23,224 nt of DNA, from the NCBI GenBank assembly GCA_945869365.1, contig CAMBOW010000022.1, positions 1 through 23,224 on the forward strand, given 5' to 3'. The DNA is from Flavobacterium psychrophilum (GTDB taxonomy: Bacteria > Bacteroidota > Bacteroidia > Flavobacteriales > Flavobacteriaceae). This document shows positions 1 through 6,471 of this stretch, one piece after another. The notes below the pieces were generated by a model. It saw only the letters and a list, made by a program, of their open reading frames with translations, had not been told where the DNA came from and did not search any database. Each line of letters opens with the position of its first letter. Positions within the stretch are counted from its first letter, which is position 1. Made by a program: the position numbers and the translations under genes.

Positions 1-554
1 TTTTGGCTGTCGTGAAACACCACGATACTACCCGACTCGATGTTGTTGAGCACATTCATTAGGCATTGTTCCGGACTAGTTGCTGCATCAAAGTCGGCGC
101 TCAACACATCCCACATCACAATTTTATACCCCTGTTTTTTTATTTTCCAAAACGCACGCCAACCCATTTTGCCATAGGGCGGACGAAATAATTTCACCAC
201 TTCGTTGACTGTAGAATGCAAGGTTTTTTTGCAATCTTCAAAATCAGTCAAATAATCTGAAGCAGAAGTAATCCAGCCGTTGCGGTGGGTTTGGGTGTGG
301 TTGCCAATTTGATGACCCTGGGCTTTTATTTGTTGGCAGATTTCAGGATGTGCCTCAGCATTTTTACCGATACAAAAAAAGGTGGCTTTGGCTTTATATT
401 GATTCAATTGATCCAATACCCAGGATGTGATTTCGGGTGTGGGTCCGTCATCAAAAGTAAGGTAAACGGCTTTGCGGGTGTTGGGTATTTTCCACAGCAA
501 ACCCGGAGCAATTGCTCGAACGAAGCCATGTGTTTTTATCCAATGTAATTTCAT
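1..554 (-). CDS. Polysaccharide deacetylase (NodB/CE4 family), C-terminus cut by window edge
   Basis: Metal-dependent de-N-acetylase or related amidohydrolase acting on a cell-surface polysaccharide or peptidoglycan; the exact substrate cannot be read from sequence. The 184 visible residues, read from the ATG at 554, carry the CE4 motifs in order: TFDDGP at residues 33-38 (catalytic and metal Asp35/Asp36), the metal-binding HTQTH (His86, His90), RPPYG at 124-128, a WDVLSAD block near 148-154 and VVFHD at 178-182 with the late His181. Only a short C-terminal tail is missing beyond the left edge. There is no signal peptide; the N-terminus runs almost directly into the catalytic domain, as in short flavobacterial members. 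The start lies 9 bases after a strong terminator of the upstream DUF2723 gene, and no TAnnTTTG promoter box was found between the two, so how it is expressed is unclear. Confidence 0.93.
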   Translation of the reverse strand, partial: MKLHWIKTHGFVRAIAPGLLWKIPNTRKAVYLTFDDGPTPEITSWVLDQLNQYKAKATFFCIGKNAEAHPEICQQIKAQGHQIGNHTQTHRNGWITSASDYLTDFEDCKKTLHSTVNEVVKLFRPPYGKMGWRAFWKIKKQGYKIVMWDVLSADFDAATSPEQCLMNVLNNIESGSIVVFHDSQ

Positions 555-562
555 GCGATAGC

Positions 563-593
563 CAAAAAAAACAGCGTTGTTGAAAACGCTGTT
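563..593 (-). terminator. Rho-independent terminator after the DUF2723 gene
   Basis: A perfect 9-bp stem (570-578 with 585-593) and 6-nt loop are followed on the minus strand by eight T residues (570-563). It sits immediately downstream of the DUF2723 stop codon at 600 and directly upstream of the deacetylase start at 554. Confidence 0.85.
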
Positions 594-599
594 GTTGTC

Positions 600-3500
600 T
601 TATTCGTTGTCTCTTCCAAATCGTTTAAAGAACGAATTGTAGGAATTAAACGTGGGTTTGTTTTGGTTGTAATAGGCCAAATCGCCACGGTCTTTCATTA
701 CCATGAGCAAGGCTCGGTAGCGTTCGATGTCAGTCACAATATCAATGGCAATGTCATTTTGTTCGCTGGCCGGAAGTCCCTTATAATAGGACAAGTTTTC
801 CTTGTATTTGGTCATCAACTGATCCAATAGTTTTCGGGCCTTTACCTTTTCGCCCACGGCATAATAGCCGCCAGCAAACGGATCAAGTAACGAATAATAC
901 CCAAATAATTCGACAGGCATTTTATTCATGGCCAAATCGATTATTTTTTTTGCTTTGTCCAATTTACCTTCATTTACCAATTGCTCCATCAGACGGGCCA
1001 AATTCGAACGGTAGGAAATGCTGTTTTTGCGGGTCTCCGGATCGTGGTATACCGAAGCGAGTTCGCTGTTGCCCCAATCCCATTTCATCACGATGTCGTA
1101 CATTTTGTCAGAATTAATCTTGCCCATGTCCAATGCACTGCTGTCTTCGGGAATAGGCGAGTAAATAGGAACCAATTTGTAAACCATCCCATCTAGTTGC
1201 AAGAAGTCTTTCATCCACAAATAGTCGTCGTCGCCAAAGCTACCGCCGGTAAAATACACCGGACGTTTCCAATTGTTGTTGGCAATTACGTCGAGCATCA
1301 TGATGCGGTTTTTGTACATGGCCTGCCCTTTGATCTCGATGTCAATGTAAGGCACAATCGAGTCATTTTTGGATACATCCTTGTTGTATTGGCGATACGC
1401 CAGGGTGTCTACTGGAATGCGCGCCAAATTGGTTGGGTAGAAATGAATTTTTTGTCCGTTTTGCATTTCAACCAAGGTGCGTGGATCGTCATTTCCGATG
1501 AAATTCAACAAATCTTTGATGTTCCAACGGCTTTTGGTTTTTTCGTTAAAAATCGCATAGTCCAATTTGTCACCCACATATTGTTCGTGGCTGAACGAAA
1601 TGGGCAACCCATCAGATTTGTAGGTTTTGCATTTCATTTGATCAATGTACCAATCGGTCATGAACAAGCTGGTGTTTACAATTTTGATGTCGGTGCGGAT
1701 GCCTTCAATTTCTTGAGCATACCACAACGGAAAGGTGTCGTTGTCGCCAATGGTAAACAAAATGGCATTGGGTTCGCAGGAATCCAAATAGGCTTTAGCC
1801 ATGGCAATCGCGGTGTATTTATTGGCACGGTTGTGATCATCCCAGTTTTGCGAAGCCATTAATACCGGCGCGGCCAATAAACATCCTCCCAACACCAAAG
1901 GTGCGGCGAGTTTGGGTTGCAACGAATTTTTCAAATAGTCATACAAGGCATACACCCCAATGCCGATCCACATTGCAAATACATAGAAGGAACCCACCAA
2001 AGCATAATCGCGCTCGCGGGGTTCAAAGGGTCGCTCGTTCAAATAAATTTTTAAGGCCAAGCCCATAAACAAGAACAAGGAGAGCAATACATAAAAGCTT
2101 TTCGGGTCGCGTTTGGCGTGGTACATCAAGCCGATGATGCCCAATATAAACGGCAAGAAAAAGTATTTGTTGCGGCCTTTGTTGTTGAGCACGTCTTGTG
2201 GTAAATTGTCTTGTGAACCCAAATGCAGTTCGTCCACAAATGGAATTCCGCTCAGCCAGTTGCCATCGAGGTTGTCGTATTTGCCTTGGATGTCGTTTTG
2301 ACGTCCGGTGAAATTCCACATCAAATAGCGCCAATACATGTACCCAAATTGGTATTCAATCATAAAACGCAAATTGTCAAACGTACTTGGTTTTTCGATG
2401 ATGAGGTATTCGCTGTAGGTTTTTAAAAACTGGATGTACTCATCGTTAGTAAATTCCTGCGCGGCATAGCCTTGTCTAAATTGTGTGATCAGATCAACCA
2501 GTTCTTTTTCTTCAGAATAAATGGGTTTGATGCGAAACTCTGGAGGATTGGAAAAGCTAATGTAGTTTTCGATGTGTTCGGTACTCCATAAACGAGGTAA
2601 AATGGCTTTGTGTTGTTTGTCGCTATTTTGCTCGGCATTTTTGTAGTTGTTGGTGATGCGGTATTTGCCCGTTTTGTACTCGCGTTCGTAGTTGGGCGCT
2701 TTGTCAAGATAGGGTTCATCTTCGTCCAAGCCAGCAAAAGCATCGGTGTATTGTGGGCCGTAAAACAACGGATTCACACCATATTGTTCGCGGTTGTAAT
2801 AGGCCAGTACCTCGGCGGCATCCGAAGGTTTGTTTTCGTTGATGACCGTATTTGCATTGGCGCGTATGGGTAACATCATCCAAGTGGAGAACCCAATTAA
2901 TATAAATAGGACACACAAGATTAAGGTGTTGTACATCACCATTCCTTTTTGTTGGGTGTAGCGCAAGCCAAAATAGAAAAAGGCAATGAGCAATAAGGCA
3001 ATAAAAATGGTGCCTGAGTTAAACGGCAAGCCCATTTCGTTCACCATATACACTTCGGCTTTGGCAAACAAGGCCATGGTGAGCGGCAAAAGCAATTTGA
3101 AAATGAAAAGTAAGATCGAAACCACAACCACATTGGCCACAATAAAGTTTTTGAGGGTGATGGTTTTGTAGTGTTTAAAGTAGTATAAAAACCCAATAGA
3201 GGGTATCGTCAAAAGCGCCATAAAGTGCACCCCAAACGAAAGTCCGATGAGCAACGAAATGATCAACAACCATTTGTTGCCGCGCGGCGTATCCATGTCT
3301 TGTTCCCAGCGCAAGCCCAACCAAAACAACAGGGCAATAAACAACGAAGCCATTGCGTAAACCTCGGCCTCCACAGCATTAAACCAAAAACTGTCAGAAA
3401 AGGTGTAGGCCAAAGCACCGACAAATGAACTTCCCAAGATGACGAGTTCAGATGCATCGGCGTTGTTGTTGAATCCCTGTAGGAGTTTGCGCAGCACCAT

Positions 3501-3806
3501 AGTGGAAGACCAAAACAGAAATAAAATCGTGAAGGCACTAGAAAAAACCGAAACCATATTCACCATCAAGGCAATTTGTTTGGCGTTGAGTGCAAACAGC
3601 GCAAAAAAGGCGCCCACCATCTGAAACAAGGGCGCTCCCGGCGGGTGTCCTACTTCTAATTTGGCTGCGGTGGCAATGTATTCGCCACAATCCCAAAAAC
3701 TCATACTGGGTTCTACGGTGAGGGAATACGTGACTAAAGCAATAAAAAAGGCAACCCATCCCAAGAGGGTGTTCCATTTTGTATAATTGAAGTTTGTTGA
3801 CATCAT
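600..3806 (-). CDS. DUF2723 / GT117-type multispanning membrane protein, probable protein O-mannosyltransferase-like enzyme
   Basis: A 1068-residue inner-membrane protein of the DUF2723 (PF11028) family, now grouped with glycosyltransferase family GT117. The human relative TMEM260 is a protein O-mannosyltransferase; the bacterial substrate is not established, so the role here is inference. The N-terminus shows the GT-C type first loop after TM1: an acidic DCGEY (Asp39, Glu42) followed by GHPPGAPL around 53-60. Hydrophobic segments fill roughly residues 15-315 and again 546-650, with the conserved NERPFEPRERDY block between late helices. The C-terminal third is soluble, begins near the NWDDHNR block and includes GDNDTFPLWYAQ around 690; its end has helical repeat-like sequence. 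Two adjacent ATGs (3806 and 3803) are possible starts. No Shine-Dalgarno sequence is visible, which is normal for the phylum. The gene is intact. Confidence 0.9.
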   Translation of the reverse strand: MMSTNFNYTKWNTLLGWVAFFIALVTYSLTVEPSMSFWDCGEYIATAAKLEVGHPPGAPLFQMVGAFFALFALNAKQIALMVNMVSVFSSAFTILFLFWSSTMVLRKLLQGFNNNADASELVILGSSFVGALAYTFSDSFWFNAVEAEVYAMASLFIALLFWLGLRWEQDMDTPRGNKWLLIISLLIGLSFGVHFMALLTIPSIGFLYYFKHYKTITLKNFIVANVVVVSILLFIFKLLLPLTMALFAKAEVYMVNEMGLPFNSGTIFIALLLIAFFYFGLRYTQQKGMVMYNTLILCVLFILIGFSTWMMLPIRANANTVINENKPSDAAEVLAYYNREQYGVNPLFYGPQYTDAFAGLDEDEPYLDKAPNYEREYKTGKYRITNNYKNAEQNSDKQHKAILPRLWSTEHIENYISFSNPPEFRIKPIYSEEKELVDLITQFRQGYAAQEFTNDEYIQFLKTYSEYLIIEKPSTFDNLRFMIEYQFGYMYWRYLMWNFTGRQNDIQGKYDNLDGNWLSGIPFVDELHLGSQDNLPQDVLNNKGRNKYFFLPFILGIIGLMYHAKRDPKSFYVLLSLFLFMGLALKIYLNERPFEPRERDYALVGSFYVFAMWIGIGVYALYDYLKNSLQPKLAAPLVLGGCLLAAPVLMASQNWDDHNRANKYTAIAMAKAYLDSCEPNAILFTIGDNDTFPLWYAQEIEGIRTDIKIVNTSLFMTDWYIDQMKCKTYKSDGLPISFSHEQYVGDKLDYAIFNEKTKSRWNIKDLLNFIGNDDPRTLVEMQNGQKIHFYPTNLARIPVDTLAYRQYNKDVSKNDSIVPYIDIEIKGQAMYKNRIMMLDVIANNNWKRPVYFTGGSFGDDDYLWMKDFLQLDGMVYKLVPIYSPIPEDSSALDMGKINSDKMYDIVMKWDWGNSELASVYHDPETRKNSISYRSNLARLMEQLVNEGKLDKAKKIIDLAMNKMPVELFGYYSLLDPFAGGYYAVGEKVKARKLLDQLMTKYKENLSYYKGLPASEQNDIAIDIVTDIERYRALLMVMKDRGDLAYYNQNKPTFNSYNSFFKRFGRDNE

Positions 3807-3986
3807 GCTGCTACTGTTTTTTTGAACGCCACAAAGAAACTATTTTTTTGCGTACCGCAGGGCGCCTTAACAAAATTTTCTATACCCATTTTGTCGCTAT
3901 CTCACTGACTTTTATAGACTAAACAATTTATTCTCAGCGCACTATTTTCGCGGGCTGCAAGAATTCAAATAAAAAAAGGGGTTTTA

Positions 3987-4017
3987 TTTGCTTAAAATAA
4001 AATTTGTATTAAATTTG
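3987..4017 (+). promoter_or_regulatory. Bacteroidota-type promoter of tRNA-Gln
   Basis: TTTG at 3987-3990, a 19-bp spacer, then TAAATTTG at 4010-4017 match the -33 TTTG / -7 TAnnTTTG consensus. Transcription would start near 4022-4027, about 15-20 nt before the mature tRNA. Confidence 0.8.
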
Positions 4018-4040
4018 CCCTCGCTTAACAGCAATGGAAT

Positions 4041-4111
4041 TGGTCTATGGTGTAATGGTAACACAACTGTTTTTGGTGCAGTCTTTCAAGGTTCGAGTCC
4101 TTGTAGACCAA
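4041..4111 (+). tRNA. tRNA-Gln (anticodon UUG)
   Basis: A complete cloverleaf can be folded by eye. The 7-bp acceptor stem pairs 4041-4047 with 4104-4110. The anticodon stem pairs 4066-4070 with 4078-4082, including one G-T pair, and its 7-nt loop holds TTG at 4073-4075. The variable loop has 4 nt. The T-arm (4087-4103) has loop TTCGAGT, and the discriminator is A4111. The 3' CCA is not encoded, since CTTTT follows. It decodes CAA and, with wobble, CAG. The gene stands alone between its own promoter and terminator. Confidence 0.97.
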
Positions 4112-4122
4112 CTTTTAGTAAT

Positions 4123-4157
4123 AACCCTGTAAAGTTAATTCTTTACGGGGTTTTTTT
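4123..4157 (+). terminator. Rho-independent terminator of tRNA-Gln
   Basis: A 12-bp stem with one T-G pair (4123-4134 with 4141-4152) and a 6-nt loop is followed by a T run to 4157. It lies 11 bases after the tRNA. Confidence 0.92.
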
Positions 4158-4286
4158 CACGAAACACTATACCCAGCAATTTTCACTCACTGTAAACGTC
4201 CTTAAAACTTGACAAAGCCAGTGTTTCTTTCTGTCTTTGCTAGTTTACAATTTTACGTGTTCGGGGTACTTATATCGATTACAACA

Positions 4287-4423
4287 ATTTTAGTAACGCT
4301 GACTTCGGCAGCATTAATGTTAAACACCCGGTTCAATACCATTTTTTTAGGTGGACAAACAAACCCGTAATTCAAGGAACGTAATGCAGATAATTGATAT
4401 TTGCGAAAACACGTTACTAAAAT
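4287..4423. repeat. Inverted repeat pair flanking about 113 bp
   Basis: ATTTTAGTAACG at 4287-4298 is repeated exactly as its reverse complement at 4412-4423. The 113-bp interior has no gene. The arms could be ends of a small non-autonomous element or a long-range RNA stem. A perfect 12-mer by chance in this AT-rich region is unlikely but not excluded. Confidence 0.5.
4298..4312 (+). other. Short hairpin with cUUCGg tetraloop
   Basis: GCTG at 4298-4301 pairs with CAGC at 4309-4312. C4303-G4308 closes a TTCG loop and A4302 is bulged. The hairpin starts at the last base of the left inverted-repeat arm. The UUCG loop closed by C-G is an unusually stable RNA/DNA tetraloop, so it may be functional rather than random. 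Confidence 0.4.
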
Positions 4424-4465
4424 GTATATTTTGTTATAAATATTTTTTTGTAATACCCAATTGAC

Positions 4466-4473
4466 TACTTTTG
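4466..4473 (+). promoter_or_regulatory. Possible -7 promoter box upstream of the small ORF pair
   Basis: TACTTTTG fits TAnnTTTG and lies 20 bases before the ATG at 4494. The nearest TTTG (4447-4450) is only 15 bp upstream, shorter than the usual spacing, so only the -7 element is supported. Confidence 0.45.
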
Positions 4474-4493
4474 ATAAAAATTAAAATTGTTTT

Positions 4494-4664
4494 ATGAAAT
4501 TATTTGTTTTAAAGTGGTATCCAGTACTTTTAGCATTTATTTGTATGCTATATTCTATCAGCTTGGGTCTTTTGGGAAGACAAGATGAAGCTTTATATTC
4601 TGCTCATTGGCCAGGCACAATTTTATTATTTGCAATTGCAATCCGTCAAAGAAGAAAGCCATGA
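4494..4664 (+). CDS. Small hypothetical membrane protein (56 aa), first of a coupled pair
   Basis: I do not recognise this protein. The 56 residues start at ATG 4494. One hydrophobic segment spans about residues 9-27, after a single basic stretch. A second weakly hydrophobic stretch follows (about 41-50), and the end is strongly basic (RQRRKP), which would favour a cytoplasmic C-terminus. A plausible -7 box lies 20 bases upstream. The stop codon TGA overlaps the start of the next ORF as ATGA, a typical arrangement for translational coupling, which is the main reason to treat both as real genes. The ORF is short and could be spurious; conservation in relatives would decide. Confidence 0.55.
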   Translation: MKLFVLKWYPVLLAFICMLYSISLGLLGRQDEALYSAHWPGTILLFAIAIRQRRKP

Positions 4665-4810
4665 GTATAAGTTTTTTTATTGTAGGTGGTGTAATTTTTG
4701 CAGTATATTTATTTTTAATGCTTTGGAGTATTGTTTATTCTAATAAAAAACAAAAAGAAGAAAATTATCCAAATATTGACAACAAAGGGATAACAAATAA
4801 AAATCTTTAA
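4661..4810 (+). CDS. Small hypothetical single-pass membrane protein (49 aa), second of a coupled pair
   Basis: I do not recognise this protein. From ATG 4661 it encodes a hydrophobic helix (about residues 4-27, beginning FFIVGG and ending in SIVYS), then a polar, lysine-rich tail of about 20 residues starting NKKQKEEN. This suggests an N-out/C-in single-pass inner-membrane peptide. A longer reading from a TTG at 4607 exists, but it would run through the upstream ORF in another frame, and the ATGA overlap at 4661-4664 makes the shorter start far more likely. A bidirectional terminator at 4895-4924 can end this transcript. Its partner and role are unknown. Confidence 0.6.
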   Translation: MSISFFIVGGVIFAVYLFLMLWSIVYSNKKQKEENYPNIDNKGITNKNL

Positions 4811-4894
4811 AGTATTTTGTAAAAACATAGGATGCCTCAAACAACTTGGTAAACACCAAGAAAATCATTTTGCAATAACCCTATAATTCTCAAT

Positions 4895-4924
4895 AAAAAA
4901 ATCCCGCAAATTGCGGGATTTTTT
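4895..4924. terminator. Bidirectional Rho-independent terminator
   Basis: A GC-rich stem TCCCGC/GCGGGA is extended by an A run on the left and a T run on the right. It can therefore terminate the small ORF pair on the plus strand and the universal stress gene on the minus strand. Confidence 0.85.
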
Positions 4925-4951
4925 GTTTATTATCCAGATTCTTCTTGTTGG

Positions 4952-4967
4952 TCCCGAATTCTCGGGA
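4952..4967. repeat. Short palindrome TCCCGA-N4-TCGGGA
   Basis: Six perfect base pairs (4952-4957 with 4962-4967) around ATTC. There is no adjoining T run, so it is probably not a terminator. It resembles small palindromes dispersed between genes in many flavobacterial genomes. Confidence 0.5.
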
Positions 4968-4998
4968 TTGGAATTTGGAATTTGTTATTTGGAATTTC
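4967..4998. repeat. Imperfect direct repeats of a TTGGAATTTG-like unit
   Basis: GGAATTT occurs three times within 32 bases (4970-4976, 4978-4984 by shared bases, 4991-4997), separated by TTATT in the last interval. It abuts the palindrome and lies just beyond the stop codon of the universal stress gene. Confidence 0.5.
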
Positions 4999-5003
4999 CT
5001 CAT

Positions 5004-5828
5004 TTAGATTTTAAACGTAACCACTGGTCTCACCGCGTGGTTTACCAAATCTTCGCTGATGCTGCCGTTAAAGAAGTGCGAGAAACCAGTGCGTCCGTGT
5101 GTACACATCCCAATTAAATCGGCGTTTACGGCATTGGCAAAGTTGAGTATGCCTTTTTCTACATTCACGTCGTTGTAGATGTGTGAGCTGTAATTGGTTA
5201 AATTAAACCCTCTCACAAATTCGCTCATAATGCTTTCGGCCACATGTGTGGGCTTAAAGCTGTTGGGTGTGTTGATCATCACCAAATCCAAATGCGAATT
5301 GAAGGTGTTGGCCAAGTCTACCAATTTAGTAAAAGGCGCTTTGATCTCGTCTGAGAAATCAGAAGCAAAAACAAAGTTGGAAGCATTGAAGTTGGGCGTT
5401 TCGTTTTTAATTACTAAGACAGGAACATCCGAAAAACGAACTACTTTCTCGGTGTTTGATCCGATGAACAATTCTTGGAAACCAGAAGCTCCGTGTGATC
5501 CCATAACAATGAAATCAACGTCATTTTTTTTGCTCACCGCCAAAATTCCTTCAAATGCTTTTTCAAATTGAATGATTTCAGAAACTTCAATGCCTTCCAA
5601 GAAATCAGCGTCCATTAATTCTTCCAAACGCTCGATGGCTTTGTTTTTGAAAAACATGATTTCAGGAATGGTACTTCCACTGCCCAATGCGTCACTTCCT
5701 TGGTGCGGCAATTCAAGCATGTGTAAAAGCATAATTTCGCTCTTGTTTTCTTTGGCAATTTGTGCGGCTACTCGCAAAGCATATTCGGCATGGTTAGAGA
5801 AGTCGGTTGGCACTAAAATTCTTTTCAT
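5004..5828 (-). CDS. Universal stress protein with two tandem UspA domains
   Basis: A cytoplasmic stress-related nucleotide-binding protein of 274 residues, about twice a single UspA, so a tandem-type protein. Domain 1 (about 1-141) begins with KRILVPTDFS and ends with the ATP-loop signature G-2x-G-9x-G-S at Gly110, Gly113, Gly123, Ser124, followed by VPVLVI. Domain 2 (about 150-274) begins with FVFASDFS and has the corresponding loop at Cys242, Gly245, Gly255, Ser256, so its first glycine is replaced by cysteine. The first domain probably keeps ATP binding and the second may be altered; this is inference from family knowledge. The gene is a single minus-strand unit. Its promoter faces away from the rimP operon, and it ends at the shared terminator at 4895-4924. 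Confidence 0.93.
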   Translation of the reverse strand: MKRILVPTDFSNHAEYALRVAAQIAKENKSEIMLLHMLELPHQGSDALGSGSTIPEIMFFKNKAIERLEELMDADFLEGIEVSEIIQFEKAFEGILAVSKKNDVDFIVMGSHGASGFQELFIGSNTEKVVRFSDVPVLVIKNETPNFNASNFVFASDFSDEIKAPFTKLVDLANTFNSHLDLVMINTPNSFKPTHVAESIMSEFVRGFNLTNYSSHIYNDVNVEKGILNFANAVNADLIGMCTHGRTGFSHFFNGSISEDLVNHAVRPVVTFKI

Positions 5829-5861
5829 ATCTAGGACTATTAGGGTTGTTATTAATCATAA

Positions 5862-5893
5862 CAAATGTAAATAAATTTTTAATTCCCGTTCAA
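5862..5893 (-). promoter_or_regulatory. Promoter of the universal stress gene
   Basis: On the minus strand TACATTTG (5869-5862) matches the -7 TAnnTTTG box, with TTG at 5893-5891 upstream after a 21-bp spacer. The start codon at 5828 leaves a leader of about 25-30 nt. It lies back to back with the rimP promoter, separated by only a few bases, so the two may influence each other. Confidence 0.65.
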
Positions 5894-5898
5894 TGATA

Positions 5899-5928
5899 TT
5901 TGTCATATTGAAAAAAAGTATATATTTG
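5899..5928 (+). promoter_or_regulatory. Promoter of the rimP-nusA-infB operon
   Basis: TTTG at 5899-5902, an 18-bp spacer and TATATTTG at 5921-5928 match the Bacteroidota consensus. The predicted start near 5933-5938 gives a leader of about 55-60 nt that includes the hairpin at 5959-5979. Confidence 0.75.
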
Positions 5929-5958
5929 CAGCGTTATTTAGATAGCGTACGAATTAAT

Positions 5959-5984
5959 GAGGGAAGCAATGCTTCCCTCTTTTT
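5959..5984 (+). terminator. Terminator-like hairpin in the rimP leader (candidate attenuator)
   Basis: A perfect 9-bp GC-rich stem (5959-5967 with 5971-5979), a 3-nt loop AAT and five T residues (5980-5984) form a textbook intrinsic terminator. It lies between the promoter and the rimP start at 5993, so it must be bypassed for the operon to be expressed. No mutually exclusive antiterminator is obvious in the short upstream leader. Confidence 0.7.
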
Positions 5985-5992
5985 ATAGGATT

Positions 5993-6457
5993 ATGACATT
6001 CAAAGAAAAGGTACATCAATTGTTGCAAGTCGGTTTAGAAGAAAAGCCGGACCTGTTTTTGATAGAATTATCGGTCAATGAAGCCAATAAAATACTTGTT
6101 ACGTTAGATGGAGACCAAGGTGTGCAACTACAAGACTGCATTGACATCAGTCGTGCGATTGAGCACAACCTAGACCGGGAAGAGCATGACTTTGCATTAG
6201 AAGTCGCTTCGGTTGGTGTAGGTTCTCCATTAAAATTGGTGCGACAATATATCAAAAACATTGGCCGCACGCTCATCGTAAAATTAGCCACCTCTACCAT
6301 CGAAGCCGAATTAATCGCTGCCAATGAAAGTCATATCACCTTGGCTTGGGAAGCAAGAGAGCCGAAAAAGATTGGAAAGGGAAAAGAAACCGTACAAAAG
6401 GAACAACAGATTCCGTATACAGAAATAAAAGAAGCAATTGTTACAGTAACATTTTAA
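5993..6457 (+). CDS. rimP: Ribosome maturation factor RimP
   Basis: Cytoplasmic factor for maturation of the 30S ribosomal subunit; 154 residues, the usual length. The DUF150/RimP N-terminal alpha-beta domain is recognisable from VTLDGDQGV, then the [19 protein letters not shown] block and the [10 protein letters not shown] strand that ends it; the C-terminal SH3-like barrel follows from about residue 85, with a lysine-rich insertion near the end ([11 protein letters not shown]). I chose ATG 5993 (MTFKEK) rather than the in-frame ATG 5957. The longer reading would translate through the 9-bp leader hairpin and add 12 residues not seen in the family. It is the first gene of the rimP-nusA-infB operon, 14 bp before nusA, a classic arrangement. 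Confidence 0.95.
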   Translation: MTFKEKVHQLLQVGLEEKPDLFLIELSVNEANKILVTLDGDQGVQLQDCIDISRAIEHNLDREEHDFALEVASVGVGSPLKLVRQYIKNIGRTLIVKLATSTIEAELIAANESHITLAWEAREPKKIGKGKETVQKEQQIPYTEIKEAIVTVTF

Positions 6458-6471
6458 ATTAAAAAGTTGGC

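Larger units (their letters stand above)
4158..4493. other. 336-bp stretch without a recognisable gene
   Basis: Only very short ORFs are present on either strand and none is recognisable. The stretch contains a 12-bp inverted repeat and a UUCG-capped hairpin, listed separately, and becomes very AT-rich toward 4425-4493, just before two small ORFs. It could be a decayed mobile or cassette-like insertion next to a tRNA gene, but no integrase, transposase or duplicated tRNA 3' end was found nearby. Confidence 0.5.

Noticed and set aside
1197..1862. A 221-codon open frame on the plus strand opposite the DUF2723 gene
   Set aside because: It lies fully antisense to a well-supported coding frame, has no recognisable domain and no promoter; it reads as a shadow of the real gene.
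3988..4212. An open frame spanning the tRNA-Gln gene
   Set aside because: It runs through the promoter, the tRNA cloverleaf and its terminator, so it is not a protein gene.
4607..4660. A longer 5' extension (TTG start at 4607) of the 49-aa small membrane protein
   Set aside because: It overlaps the 56-aa ORF in another frame and adds no plausible signal; the ATGA overlap favours the start at 4661.
4952..4967. Palindrome considered as a terminator for the universal stress gene
   Set aside because: No T run follows on either strand; the stem-loop at 4895-4924 is a much better terminator.
5957..5992. Upstream in-frame start for rimP at ATG 5957
   Set aside because: It would place a 9-bp terminator-like hairpin inside the coding region and add 12 residues before the conserved MTFKEK start.
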